From assembly GCA_038231395.1 (NCBI GenBank), contig JBBRLL010000017.1:1-64000 (forward strand): a stretch of DNA of 64,000 nt. Direction: 5' to 3'. Under the pieces are notes generated by a model that saw only the letters and a list, made by a program, of their open reading frames with translations, searched no databases and had not been told where the DNA came from. The translations under genes and the position numbers were made by a program. Source of the stretch: Stagnihabitans sp038231395 (lineage in GTDB: Bacteria > Pseudomonadota > Alphaproteobacteria > Rhodobacterales > Rhodobacteraceae). This document shows, piece by piece, positions 53,362-62,833 of the stretch. Within the stretch, counting starts at the first letter, position 1, and each line of letters starts with the position of its first letter.

Positions 53362-53391
53362 CTCCGGCCCGGGGTTCGCCTTGGGCCGGAG
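53362..53391 (+). terminator. Hairpin between binding protein and ATPase genes
   Basis: CTCCGGCCC (53362-53370), loop of 12, GGGCCGGAG (53383-53391), a perfect 9-bp stem without a T-run. It likely limits transcription or decay so that more binding protein than permease is made, as is usual in such operons. Confidence 0.65.
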
Positions 53392-53409
53392 CCTTATCAA
53401 GGCACAAGA

Positions 53410-54357
53410 ATGCGGCTTCTGGACATTGCCAATCTAAGCGTCAGCTTCGGGCAGGCGGAAGGTGTCGTGCAAGCCGTGCGCGGCATCAGCCTGACGCTGG
53501 ATGAGGGCGAAAGCCTTGGCATCGTTGGCGAAAGTGGCTCTGGCAAATCGGTGACCTGCATGGCGGCCTTGCGTCTGCTGCGCGAGCCTCCGGCCAAGAT
53601 CGCTGCCGACACGCTGACCCTTTGCGGCACCGACATCCTGCACGCCAATCGCGCCGACCTCGCCAAAGTCCGCGGACGCGCCGCTGCCATGGTGTTTCAA
53701 GACCCGATGAGCGCGTTTGACCCGGTGTTCAGCATCGGCCACCAGATTGGCGAAACCATCCGTACCCACCGCCCGATGACCGCCGCTGCCGCAAGGTCGG
53801 AAGCTGAAGACCTGCTGACCCGCGTCGAAATACGCAACCCCAAAGGCGTTCTGGCCAGCTATCCGCACCAGTTGTCCGGCGGCATGTTGCAGCGTGCGAT
53901 GATCGCCATGGCTTTGTCCTGCCGTCCGCGCATTCTGTTTGCCGATGAACCGACTACAGCGCTTGACGTCACCGTTCAGGCGCAAATCCTGCAACTGATC
54001 AAGGACTTGCAGGCAGAGTTTGGCATGGGTCTGATCATGGTCACCCATGACCTTGGCGTGATCGCCGAAACCGTTGACCGCGTGGTGGTGATGTATGGCG
54101 GCAAGGTGATGGAAGAGGCGCCGGTGCAAGCGCTGTTCGACCGCCCTCGACATCCCTACACCAAGGCGCTGTTGAACAGCATTCCCGGCCAAACCCCCGG
54201 CAAGCAGCGCCTGTCCGAAATTACCGGAGCGTCACCGGACCCCGCGCATCCGCCCACCGGCTGCCCCTTCCATCCGCGCTGCGCCAAAGCTGACGCCAGA
54301 TGCACCGCGCAAGTGCCACCGCTAAAGGACGGCGTCGCCTGCTGGTGGCCCGAATGA
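53410..54357 (+). CDS. Oligopeptide ABC transporter ATPase, OppD/DppD type
   Basis: 315 residues. Walker A GESGSGKSV, signature LSGGMLQR, Walker B ILFADEPTTALDV and the H-loop VTHDLG. The C-terminal oligopeptide extension has the cysteine set GCPFHPRCAKADARC, which in some relatives binds an Fe-S cluster. Its stop overlaps the start of the second ATPase (ATGA). Confidence 0.94.
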   Translation: MRLLDIANLSVSFGQAEGVVQAVRGISLTLDEGESLGIVGESGSGKSVTCMAALRLLREPPAKIAADTLTLCGTDILHANRADLAKVRGRAAAMVFQDPMSAFDPVFSIGHQIGETIRTHRPMTAAAARSEAEDLLTRVEIRNPKGVLASYPHQLSGGMLQRAMIAMALSCRPRILFADEPTTALDVTVQAQILQLIKDLQAEFGMGLIMVTHDLGVIAETVDRVVVMYGGKVMEEAPVQALFDRPRHPYTKALLNSIPGQTPGKQRLSEITGASPDPAHPPTGCPFHPRCAKADARCTAQVPPLKDGVACWWPE

Positions 54358-55301
54358 GCGACCAAGTGGCTCCCGCATTGGAACTCCAATCCCTGTCCAA
54401 AACCTACCGCCTCAAATCCGGTCAGGGCCTGTTCGCCAAATCCACTGACCACGACGTTGTGCAATCGGTCAATCTGACGTTGATGCCCAACGAAATCCTC
54501 GGGCTGGTGGGGGAGTCGGGGTCGGGCAAAACCACGACCGGCATGATGGCGCTGCGGCTGACCGAACCCACATCAGGCCGCATTCTGGTTGACGGCACCG
54601 ACGTCACTCACCTTGACCCCATAGCGCTGAAACCCTTTCGCCGCCGGATGCAGGTGGTGTTTCAGGACAGCTATTCCGCGCTGGACCCGATGATGACGCT
54701 GGAGCAGATCGTGGCCGAACCGCTGGTTATTCACGCCATGGGCAATGCCACGTCGCGCCGGGCCAACGCACTGGAATGGCTGGTCAGGGTCGGCCTGCAT
54801 GCCAGTCAGGCCGGCCGCTATCCGCACGAACTTTCGGGTGGACAGCGCCAGCGCGTCGCCATCGCCCGCGCTCTGATCCTTGGTCCCTCGGTTCTGGTGG
54901 CGGACGAGCCGACCTCGGCGCTTGACGTGTCCATCAAGGCGCAAATCATCAACCTTCTGATGGATTTGCAACGCGATATGGGGCTGGCGATCCTGTTCAT
55001 CAGCCACGATCTGTCGGTGATCCGCGCCCTGACCGACCGTGTCGCTGTCATGCAAAATGGTCGGATCGTGGAGCAGGCACCGACCGAGGCGCTGTTTTCT
55101 GGGGCCAGACATCCGTACTCCCGCGCACTTCTGGATGCCATACCGGTCCTGAACCCAACGCTGCGCCGCCGCCGGGCCTTTCCTGATCCGGTGGCGATGC
55201 TGGCTGCGGTTCCTCGGATCACCGACCCCGAGGGAAAACCCGGCGACCGGCATTTGCGCGAAATTGCCCCCGGCCACCTTGTCGAAACGATAGTGGAGTA
55301 G
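54354..55301 (+). CDS. Oligopeptide ABC transporter ATPase, OppF/DppF type
   Basis: 315 residues from ATG 54354. Walker A GESGSGKTTTG, signature LSGGQRQRV, Walker B VLVADEPTSALDV, H-loop ISHDLS. Forms the heterodimer with the preceding ATPase. The C-terminal oligopeptide/dipeptide region is present without the cysteine cluster. Confidence 0.94.
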   Translation: MSDQVAPALELQSLSKTYRLKSGQGLFAKSTDHDVVQSVNLTLMPNEILGLVGESGSGKTTTGMMALRLTEPTSGRILVDGTDVTHLDPIALKPFRRRMQVVFQDSYSALDPMMTLEQIVAEPLVIHAMGNATSRRANALEWLVRVGLHASQAGRYPHELSGGQRQRVAIARALILGPSVLVADEPTSALDVSIKAQIINLLMDLQRDMGLAILFISHDLSVIRALTDRVAVMQNGRIVEQAPTEALFSGARHPYSRALLDAIPVLNPTLRRRRAFPDPVAMLAAVPRITDPEGKPGDRHLREIAPGHLVETIVE

Positions 55302-55305
55302 GCGC

Positions 55306-56235
55306 ATGATCCCCTTCATCCTTCGCAGGCTGGCGTCCACGCTGATCACCTTCATTGCCGTTTCGGTCGTCATCTTCCTGATGATGCACGCGGTTCCCGG
55401 TGGGCCGTTTGATGGCCACGACATGCCGGTATCCGAGGCGGTGAGGGCCAAGCTTATGGCCTCGCTTGGCTTGGATAAATCTCTGCCGGAGCAATATTTC
55501 CGCTACATGTGGGGCGTCGCGCATTTCGATTTTGGGGTGCCATTCCAAAGCCCGGGTGAGACTGTCTTGCAGCTTCTTGGGCGGGCGTGGGTGCCAAGCC
55601 TCACCCTTGGTGGCTTGGGCGTGCTGATTGGCGCGCCTTTGGGTATACTACTAGGGATGGCGGCTGCTTTGCGCCGCAACACCTGGGTTGACTACTTAGC
55701 CTCCGCCTTCGCCACCCTTGGCCTGACTGTACCGGTCTTTGTCACCTCGATGGCGCTGATCCTGATCTTTGCGGTCTGGCTGGGCTGGTTGCCCGCGTCC
55801 GGCTGGGGCAAGCCGTCGAAATGGGTGCTGCCGATCGCCGCCTATGCCACGATCCCTCTGGCCACTTACGCGCGCTACACCCGTGCGGCCATGCTGGACG
55901 TGCTGACGCGGCCCTTCGTCACCGTCCTGCGCGCCAAGGGACTGTCCGAACGGCGCATCCTGTTTCAGCACGTGTTGCGCAACGCCTCGCTTCCCATGGT
56001 CACCGTGTTTTTGCCCATGTTCATCGGCACCGCCACCGGGTCGATCTTTGTGGAGGCGATGTTTCGCGTGCCGGGCCTTGGCGCGTATTTTGTCTCTTCG
56101 ATCAGTCAGCGGGATTACGCGCTGGAGATGTCGCTCATCCTGATGATCACCATGATGTTTTGCGTGGCTTACCTGTTGTCCGACATCGCCTATGCGCTTT
56201 TGGACCCAAGGATCAGGCTGGGAGGACGCGCATGA
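55306..56235 (+). CDS. Oligopeptide ABC transporter permease, OppB/DppB type
   Basis: 309 residues, six membrane helices. The N-terminus MIPFILRRLASTLITFIAVSV and the EAA loop near residue 205 (RPFVTVLRAKGLSERRILFQHVLRNA) are typical. Ends in an ATGA overlap with the next permease. Confidence 0.94.
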   Translation: MIPFILRRLASTLITFIAVSVVIFLMMHAVPGGPFDGHDMPVSEAVRAKLMASLGLDKSLPEQYFRYMWGVAHFDFGVPFQSPGETVLQLLGRAWVPSLTLGGLGVLIGAPLGILLGMAAALRRNTWVDYLASAFATLGLTVPVFVTSMALILIFAVWLGWLPASGWGKPSKWVLPIAAYATIPLATYARYTRAAMLDVLTRPFVTVLRAKGLSERRILFQHVLRNASLPMVTVFLPMFIGTATGSIFVEAMFRVPGLGAYFVSSISQRDYALEMSLILMITMMFCVAYLLSDIAYALLDPRIRLGGRA

Positions 56236-57086
56236 ACCACCTTAGCCCCCGCCAGATGGCATGGCTGCGCTTTCGCGCCAACAAGGCGGCACTGGCGTCG
56301 GGAGCCATCCTGCTGGTGATCATTCTGGCCGCGGTTTTCGCCAGTCTGATCACCCCAACCAGCTTTGACGCGCAAAATTTCCTCAAGCAAGCGTTGGCCC
56401 CGCCGTCGGGTCAATTCTGGTTCGGCGTTGATGATCTGGGGCGCGATTTCTTCACCCGCATCGTGTTTGGCGCACGGGTGTCGCTGAGCATTGGTTTCGC
56501 CGCCGCGATCTGTTCGGTCGCCATCGGGCTGCCGTTGGGGGCCATCGCGGGCTACTACGGCGGCACGGCGGATTGGTTCATTCTGCGGTTGATCGAGCTG
56601 TTTTCCGTGGTCCCGCCTTTGCTGGCCGCCATGCTTCTGGGCGCGCTCAGCGGTGGCGGCTTTCTGACCATCATCACCGTGGCCGCTCTGTTCGGCTGGG
56701 TGCAGGTCTGCCTGCTGGTGCGCGCCCAGATCAAATCCTTCCGCGAAAAGGACTATGTGCGGGCCGCCCTTGCCTTGGGGGCAAGCCCGGCTTACGTCAT
56801 CCGCCGCCACCTGATCCCCAACGCAATCTCTCCGGTCATCGTGGGGTTTGTTCTGTCGATACCGATGGCGATGATGCTGGAGGCAAGCCTGTCCTTCCTT
56901 GGTATCGGTGTACCGCCCCCCACGCCAAGCTGGGGCCAGATGATCAACACCGGCATGAATTTCATGTATTTTTACTGGCATATGGCGGTGTTTCCGACGG
57001 CTGCCCTTGCCATCACCGTACTGGCGACCACCCTGTTCGGCGACGGGTTGCGCGATGCGCTGGACCCGACGCTGAAAGGCCGCTGA
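56232..57086 (+). CDS. Oligopeptide ABC transporter permease, OppC/DppC type
   Basis: 284 residues, ATG 56232. Features: the short cytoplasmic N-terminus MAWLRFRANKAALASGA, the motif FWFGVDDLGRDFFTRIVFGAR after the first helix, and the EAA loop REKDYVRAALALGASPAYVI. Partner of the OppB-type permease. The aminotransferase gene follows after 11 bases. Confidence 0.94.
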   Translation: MNHLSPRQMAWLRFRANKAALASGAILLVIILAAVFASLITPTSFDAQNFLKQALAPPSGQFWFGVDDLGRDFFTRIVFGARVSLSIGFAAAICSVAIGLPLGAIAGYYGGTADWFILRLIELFSVVPPLLAAMLLGALSGGGFLTIITVAALFGWVQVCLLVRAQIKSFREKDYVRAALALGASPAYVIRRHLIPNAISPVIVGFVLSIPMAMMLEASLSFLGIGVPPPTPSWGQMINTGMNFMYFYWHMAVFPTAALAITVLATTLFGDGLRDALDPTLKGR

Positions 57087-57097
57087 AAGAGGATGCG

Positions 57098-58282
57098 ATG
57101 AACGACAATCTGGCCAAACAATTCCTTCTTAATCCGGATGTGGTGTTCCTGAACCACGGTTCGTATGGCGCTTGCCCCAAGCCGGTTTTCAAAGCTTATC
57201 AGGACTGGCAGGTGCAGTTGGAACGCCAGCCGGTTGCCTTCATGGACCCCAAGCGCGGGTTGTCGCAATGGATGCTGAACGCCCGTTCGGCAATGGCGGG
57301 TGAACTGGGAACCTCGCCGGAGAATGTCGTCGGCCAGATGAACGCCACTTATGCGCTGAACGTGGTGGCGCAGTCGCTGAACCTGTCACCCGGGGATGAG
57401 ATTCTGACGACAGACCACGAATATGCCGCACTGGAAAAGACATGGGCCTATGTCTGTCGCAAGACCGGGGCGAAGATCGTGCAGGTCAAGGTCCCCTTGC
57501 CGCTGACCGCCGCAGAGCCTTTCACGCAAGCCATCCGTGACGGCTTTACCGACCGGACCCGGGTTTTGTTCCTGTCGCACATCACCTCTGCCACCGCCCT
57601 CGTCTTCCCGATCGAGGCCGCCGTGGCCGAGGCGAGGCTGCGCGGCATCTGGACGGTGATTGATGGCGCCCACTCTCCCGGCCATATCCCGCTGAACCTT
57701 GACGCCCTGGGCGCCGATTTCTACGCGGGCAATTGCCATAAATGGCTGATGGCCCCCAAAGGCTCGGCTTTCCTTTACGTCCGGCCCGAATGTCAGGCGA
57801 TGATCAATCCTCTGGTCATCAGCCACGGCTGGCAAGAGAACGCCAGCGGCGCCGATCCCGGACCCTTTTTCAGCACCGCCTTCATTGACAGTCTGGAGAT
57901 GCAGGGCACGCATGACCCCTCCGCCTGGCTTACTGTGCCTGATGCCATAGCGTTTCGTCACGCCCATAATTGGGATGCCGTCAGCCGCCAATGCCAAAGA
58001 ACGGCGCAGGATACCGCCGCAAGAATGGCCAGCCTCACCGGTCTTGCACCGCTGTCCTCGCCGGAATTCTGTGCGCCGCTGATGGTGTCGATGCCGATGC
58101 CGCCGTTTGAGCCTGATACGCTGAAGGCCCGGCTGATGGACCATTGGCACATCGAAATCCCGTGTTTCCGCTGGCAAGACCACCACATCGTCCGGGTTTC
58201 GGTGCAAGGTTACACCGCGCAGGCGCAACTTGACCTGCTGGTGAAAGCGCTGACAGAGGAATTGCACCTGACGGTTGACTGA
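57098..58282 (+). CDS. Class V aminotransferase, isopenicillin-N-epimerase-like
   Basis: 394 residues. The start reads FLNHGSYGACPKPVF, a hallmark of the epimerase-like branch. IDGAHSPGHIPL holds the PLP ring-contact Asp, and AGNCHKWLMAPKG the Schiff-base Lys near residue 220. Last gene of the transporter operon, 11 bases behind oppC. It may act on the imported compound as an epimerase, desulfurase or lyase; the substrate is not known. Confidence 0.88.
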   Translation: MNDNLAKQFLLNPDVVFLNHGSYGACPKPVFKAYQDWQVQLERQPVAFMDPKRGLSQWMLNARSAMAGELGTSPENVVGQMNATYALNVVAQSLNLSPGDEILTTDHEYAALEKTWAYVCRKTGAKIVQVKVPLPLTAAEPFTQAIRDGFTDRTRVLFLSHITSATALVFPIEAAVAEARLRGIWTVIDGAHSPGHIPLNLDALGADFYAGNCHKWLMAPKGSAFLYVRPECQAMINPLVISHGWQENASGADPGPFFSTAFIDSLEMQGTHDPSAWLTVPDAIAFRHAHNWDAVSRQCQRTAQDTAARMASLTGLAPLSSPEFCAPLMVSMPMPPFEPDTLKARLMDHWHIEIPCFRWQDHHIVRVSVQGYTAQAQLDLLVKALTEELHLTVD

Positions 58283-58363
58283 AAGATCAGTTGCGCCGCC
58301 GCGGCCCAGCTGGCAAAGCAGAAGGGCACCGGGTCCGCGCCGCGTACCAGTTGGAGGTCTCAC

Positions 58364-59098
58364 TTGGCAAGCAGAACCGCGCTAAGCTATCTGGAGCCGC
58401 TGGAAAGCCGTTCGCGCGGCGAAGCGGTGATGGTGGCGCTTGCCGAGATGATTGAACGGGCTGGCCTGAGGGTCGGTGACCGCCTTCCGCCCGAAGTTTC
58501 GCTGGCCGAGCATCTTTCGGTGGGCAGGTCCACCATCCGTGAGGCGTTGAACCGGTGGGAGGGTCTGGGCATCATCCGGCGCAGGCAGGGCGATGGCACC
58601 TATCTGACCGCCCGCGTCCAAAGTTCGGCTGGGCATGTGCCGGTCATGGTCCGCCTGTCCGGCGAGGCCTTGTTGCGCCTGGTGGAAGTGCGCCGCACTT
58701 TGGAAACCGAGGTTGTGCGCAAGGCCGCTGTGAACGCCAGCGACGCGCAGCGTGCCGAGATCAACCGCCTGTGTGATGAGTTGCTGGCGGTGGTGGATTC
58801 CGGCAAGCCATGGCGCAAGGCGGATGGCGCGTTTCACGATGCGATCTACGATGCCTCTGGCAACCCGATGTTTGGGCAAATATTGCAACGTCTGGGCGAG
58901 GCCTTGGAACGGTCAGACGATAACCCCTTCAGCCGGAATGACTTTGGTCTGGCGTCTTTTCCGCTTCATCGGGCGCTGCGGGATGCCGTGGTGGCGGGCG
59001 ACCCCGATGCCGCCAGCCGCGCCATCAACGTCATTCTGGACTCGGTGACGGCTGAAATTCAGGAGATCATCCAGAACGGTCCGGCGACCGCGGTCTGA
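58364..59098 (+). CDS. GntR-family regulator, FadR/FCD type
   Basis: 244 residues from TTG 58364, which sits seven bases behind GGAGG. The winged helix is GDRLPPEVSLAEHLSVGRSTIREALNRWEGLGIIRRRQGDGTYL (about 35-80), and a C-terminal FCD ligand domain has the His/Asp metal site (EVRRTLETEVV, FHDAIYDASGNP, LHRALRDAVVAGD). It lies between the transporter operon and the uxuB/kdgK-like pair, so either could be its target. Members often sense sugar acids or other carboxylates. Confidence 0.88.
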   Translation: MASRTALSYLEPLESRSRGEAVMVALAEMIERAGLRVGDRLPPEVSLAEHLSVGRSTIREALNRWEGLGIIRRRQGDGTYLTARVQSSAGHVPVMVRLSGEALLRLVEVRRTLETEVVRKAAVNASDAQRAEINRLCDELLAVVDSGKPWRKADGAFHDAIYDASGNPMFGQILQRLGEALERSDDNPFSRNDFGLASFPLHRALRDAVVAGDPDAASRAINVILDSVTAEIQEIIQNGPATAV

Positions 59099-59367
59099 CA
59101 GCACGATTGGCGCCAGACCGCGCCACTTTGGTATCCGAGGCGCAAACTTTGCGTGGGTCATCGCAGGAGCCGGACCTTGCCGCAGATCAACTCCTTGTCT
59201 CAACTCTAATTACGCCGATGGTCGGGGGGCGGGCACTTGGGCCATCAAGGTCGCGTGGTTCTGCGATGGGGCCTTTGTTGGGCTCGGTTTTGGACTACCC
59301 CACAGTTTCGTCTGTCATTCCCGAACAGTCGGTTTAGGATCGCGCCAAAGTAACGCAGGAAAACCTT
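59099..59367. other. Intergenic region before the dehydrogenase/kinase pair
   Basis: 269 bases with no supported gene. A TTTGGTATCC half-site near 59127 resembles one arm of GntR/UxuR-type operators, but no matching second arm was found. Promoter elements are likely here but cannot be placed with confidence. Confidence 0.5.
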
Positions 59368-60789
59368 ATGCGACTGACCTCTTTGACCCAAGTGCCCGCG
59401 GCTTTGCGTCCTGGCTATGATCCGGCCCGGCATGGCATCGGCATTGTTCATTTGGGTCTTGGCGCGTTTCACAAGGCGCATCAGGCGGCTTTGACCGATC
59501 TTGCGCTGGCCGCCTCGGGCGGGGATTGGCGGATTTTGGGCGTCTCGCTGCGGTCGATGCGGGTGGTGGATGAAATCGCCCCGCAGAACGGGCTTTACAC
59601 GTTGATCGAGCGGGAAACGGCCACCCGGGCCCATGTCGTCGGTTCTATCGCCGGGGCGCTGTGTTCGGCGGGCGATCCCGGCCCGGTGTTGGCCGCGATG
59701 GCCCTGCCTTCTTGCCGGATTGTCAGTCTGACGGTGACCGAAAAGGCTTACGGCCTGAACCGCGCGACAGGGACCTGTGACCCGGCCCATCCGGCTGTCG
59801 CAGCCGATCTGGCCAACCCCAACCACCCGCAAGGCGTATTGGGCCTCTTGACCGCGGCGTTGCGTCTGCGGCGCGATGCCGGAACCGCGCCCTTCACGGT
59901 GCTGTGCTGCGACAACCTGCCGGACAACGGCGCGCTTCTGCGCGACGCAGTTGTGGATTTTGCAGGCCGGCTGTCGCCCGATCTGGCCGGTTGGATCGCG
60001 CAAAACGTGGCCTTTCCCTCCGCGATGGTGGACCGCATTACACCGGCTGCGACGCCGCAAACCCTCGCCGACGCCGCAGATCTGACCGGCTGCACCGACC
60101 TTGCCGCTGTTGAGACTGAACCCTTCTGCCAATGGGTGATCGAGGATCATTTCCCGCTTGGCCGCCCTGACTGGGAAGCCGCTGGCGTGATCTTTGTCAC
60201 CGATGTGGCGCCCTATGAGGCGATGAAGCTGCGGATGCTGAACGGCACGCATTCCATGCTGGCCTATGCAGGCTTTCATTCCGGGCACCAATATGTGCGT
60301 GACGCAATGGCCGACCCTGCACTTGCGGCCTTGGTTCGACGCCACTTTTCGGCCGCGCGTTCCACCTTGGCACCGATGGCGGGCTTTGACGCTGGCCGCT
60401 ATGCCGACGATCTGGCAACCCGGTTTGAAAACCCATCCATCGCCCACCAGACCTTTCAGATCGCCATGGATGGCTCTGAAAAGATGCCGCAACGTATCTT
60501 TTCGGCTGTCTCCAAGGCGCAAGACCTGCGTCCCTTCGCCTTTGCGACGGCAGCATGGTTGCGCCATGTCAGTGGCAGCACGCACGACTGCCCGGCCTAT
60601 GAACTGCGCGACCCGCGCGCGACTTTGCTGTTGGCAGCGGCCAAAGACCAGACCGCCGCAGGTATATATGACGGAGTGTCCCGGATCGTTTCGATCCCGG
60701 AAGTGCTGCGCGCCCAGACGATCTCCATCTTGCACGAAATGCTGATCCGTCCGATGTCCGAAGTCCTGACTGAAGAGGCCGCAAGGTGA
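59368..60789 (+). CDS. Mannitol dehydrogenase-family protein, probable fructuronate reductase
   Basis: 473 residues, normal family length. The cofactor-binding start is IVHLGLGAFHKAHQAALTDLAL (GxGxFHxAH), and later EDHFPLGRPDWEAAGVIF and KLRMLNGTHSMLAY with the catalytic Lys-Asn-His set. The family includes mannitol dehydrogenase, UxuB and UxaB; the neighbour is a KdgK-like kinase, which makes fructuronate reductase (D-mannonate to D-fructuronate) the better guess. The kinase GTG overlaps its end. Confidence 0.85.
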   Translation: MRLTSLTQVPAALRPGYDPARHGIGIVHLGLGAFHKAHQAALTDLALAASGGDWRILGVSLRSMRVVDEIAPQNGLYTLIERETATRAHVVGSIAGALCSAGDPGPVLAAMALPSCRIVSLTVTEKAYGLNRATGTCDPAHPAVAADLANPNHPQGVLGLLTAALRLRRDAGTAPFTVLCCDNLPDNGALLRDAVVDFAGRLSPDLAGWIAQNVAFPSAMVDRITPAATPQTLADAADLTGCTDLAAVETEPFCQWVIEDHFPLGRPDWEAAGVIFVTDVAPYEAMKLRMLNGTHSMLAYAGFHSGHQYVRDAMADPALAALVRRHFSAARSTLAPMAGFDAGRYADDLATRFENPSIAHQTFQIAMDGSEKMPQRIFSAVSKAQDLRPFAFATAAWLRHVSGSTHDCPAYELRDPRATLLLAAAKDQTAAGIYDGVSRIVSIPEVLRAQTISILHEMLIRPMSEVLTEEAAR

Positions 60790-61700
60790 AGCGTCTTCTT
60801 GCCGTCGGCGAATGCATGATAGAGCTTTCTGGCGCGGGCGATGACCTTTGGCGGCTGGGGGTGGCGGGTGATACACTCAACACCGCTTGGTATGCCCGCG
60901 CGGCCTTGCCAGACGGTTGGTCGGTTGACTATCTGACCGCCGTGGGGACTGACCCCTTTTCGGACCGCGCCGTGGCTTTTCTGACTGCAAACCACATCGG
61001 CACCCGGCATATCCAGCGCCATCCGACCCGCAGCATCGGCCTTTATGCCATCTCTTTGACAAAGGGCGAGCGCAGCTTTTCTTATTGGCGCGATGCCTCG
61101 GCCGCGCGCACCTTGGCCGATGACCCGGCCCGTCTGGCAATTGCGCTGGCAGAGGCGGACGTGATCCATCTGTCTGGCATCACTTTGGCAATCCTGTCGC
61201 CCGAGGCGAGAGCCAATCTGATCTTTCAACTGGCCGCTCAACGGCAACGCGGCGCATTGACCGTGCTTGACCCCAACCACCGGCCCCGGCTTTGGAGCGA
61301 TGACGAAACCGCGCGGTCGGTGATTTCAGCGGCGGCAAAAGCCTGCGCGCTGATCCTGCCCAGCTTTGACGATGAACAAGCGCTGTTCGGCGATGGCACG
61401 CCAGAGGCGACGCTGGCGCGTTACGACGCCCTTGGAGCCGATACGGTTGTGGTGAAGAACGGGGCGAAAGGTCCGGTTGCGCGGCATCTTGGCCAGGAAA
61501 TTGCCGTCTCAGGTTTGCCCATGGTCACACCCCTTGACACGACCGGCGCCGGAGACAGCTTCAACGGCGCGTTTCTGGCCAGCTTTTTACAAGGCCATTC
61601 CTGCGAAACCGCCATGCGCGTCGGTCATGCCATGGCTTGCCGGGTCGTTCGCCACCCCGGCGCGCTGATCCCGATGGCACAGTTGGCGGAGCCTTCTTAG
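60786..61700 (+). CDS. PfkB-family sugar kinase, 2-keto-3-deoxygluconate kinase-like
   Basis: 304 residues from GTG 60786, overlapping the dehydrogenase stop. The N-terminal GECMIELSGAGDDLWRLGVAGDTLNTA and the C-terminal DTTGAGDSFNGAFLASFL (catalytic Asp, anion hole) are typical of PfkB kinases of the KdgK branch. It would phosphorylate 2-keto-3-deoxygluconate in the hexuronate pathway. Confidence 0.87.
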   Translation: MKRLLAVGECMIELSGAGDDLWRLGVAGDTLNTAWYARAALPDGWSVDYLTAVGTDPFSDRAVAFLTANHIGTRHIQRHPTRSIGLYAISLTKGERSFSYWRDASAARTLADDPARLAIALAEADVIHLSGITLAILSPEARANLIFQLAAQRQRGALTVLDPNHRPRLWSDDETARSVISAAAKACALILPSFDDEQALFGDGTPEATLARYDALGADTVVVKNGAKGPVARHLGQEIAVSGLPMVTPLDTTGAGDSFNGAFLASFLQGHSCETAMRVGHAMACRVVRHPGALIPMAQLAEPS

Positions 61701-61786
61701 CAACCATCCGGCTTGACGCTGCTTCGTCGCCTGACAGTCAGTCATCCGGCAATGACGTTTTTGCTGCAATCATCAGGATCTATGCC

Positions 61787-62704
61787 ATGGCCCTTCCACG
61801 ATCTTTGCGCCCTTCCAACCAAGCCCGGCGTCTTTTGCCGCGACAGCGCAGTGAGTTGGTGGTGATCCACCGCGATGGCAGCGGCGCGCAGGTGATCTAT
61901 GACACCGCCGAACTGATCGAAGCCCCAAACTGGACGCCGGACGGTCACTGGCTGGTTTACAACGCCGATGGCCGTTTGTTCCGCATCTCACCCGATGGTC
62001 AGGACGGGCCGCACCGGATCAACTCCGCCCCGATCGAGGATTTGAACAACGACCATGTGATCTCACCGGATGGAACGCTGGTTTACGTCAGCGCCAACGA
62101 CGGGCATCTTTACGTCTTGCCCCTCACGGGCGGCGTACCAGAACGCGTCTCGAACCCGAAAGACCCGGCACGCAGGTTCAAATACTACCTGCACGGCATC
62201 TCTTCGGATGGCAAAACCTTGGCTTATGTCGGGCTGGAGCACGAGGCGGGGCACGTCGTGACCCGAATTTGCACGATTCCTTCGGCGGGCGGTGACGATA
62301 GGTTGTTGACCGATGGCAGCTGCCCGGTCGATGGCCCGGAGTTTTCAGCCGATGGCGCTTGGGTCTATTTCAACTCTGAAGCGGGGGGCCGCTGTCCCGG
62401 CGACGCGCAGATTTTCCGCATGCGTCCCGATGGCAGCGGCGTGCAGCAATTGACCCATGGCCCCCGCGTGAACTGGTTTCCGCATCCAGCACCGGATGGC
62501 GAGATTTACGCCTATATCAGCTTTCCCGAGGGCACCCTTGGCCATCCGTCCGACAAAGCCGTGATCCTGCGGACGATGGACCCGGACGGATCGGTCATCC
62601 GCGATCTTGACAGCTTCAACGGCGGGCAGGGTACGATCAACGTCAACTCTTGGGCGCCGGACTCGCGGCGGCTGGCCTATGTGCGCTATCCGATTGGCGA
62701 TTAG
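61787..62704 (+). CDS. TolB-like beta-propeller (PD40 repeat) protein
   Basis: 305 residues. Repeats of the form P(D)G..L.Y. are seen several times: APNWTPDGHWLVYNADGRLF, VISPDGTLVYVSANDG, ISSDGKTLAYV, EFSADGAWVYFNSEAGG, HPAPDGEIYAYISF and SWAPDSRRLAYV, making a six-bladed propeller. There is no clear signal peptide, so probably cytoplasmic, unlike TolB. Resembles the TolB-like/WD40 domain proteins seen next to sugar-use genes; oligogalacturonate-lyase-like proteins also have this shape. Confidence 0.75.
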   Translation: MALPRSLRPSNQARRLLPRQRSELVVIHRDGSGAQVIYDTAELIEAPNWTPDGHWLVYNADGRLFRISPDGQDGPHRINSAPIEDLNNDHVISPDGTLVYVSANDGHLYVLPLTGGVPERVSNPKDPARRFKYYLHGISSDGKTLAYVGLEHEAGHVVTRICTIPSAGGDDRLLTDGSCPVDGPEFSADGAWVYFNSEAGGRCPGDAQIFRMRPDGSGVQQLTHGPRVNWFPHPAPDGEIYAYISFPEGTLGHPSDKAVILRTMDPDGSVIRDLDSFNGGQGTINVNSWAPDSRRLAYVRYPIGD

Positions 62705-62833
62705 CGCACGGGCTGCATCGGGCTGGTCCCGTTGAAAAGACGATTTCCTGGGCCGGGAAGTTACGGCTCAGTAAGGTTTGGCGGTTAGCTTTGCGGGAAC
62801 GACCCAAGAACTGGGCCGAACAGGGGAAAACCC

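Noticed and set aside
59245..60876. Long minus-strand open frame opposite the dehydrogenase
   Set aside because: Antisense shadow; composition is Arg/Gly/His/Gln-rich without domains, and the plus-strand gene has clear motifs.
62780..62805. Sigma-54-like TGGC...TTGC before the sltF gene
   Set aside because: The spacing between GG and GC is one base too long and the -24 box is poor; flagellar genes make it tempting but the match is not good enough.
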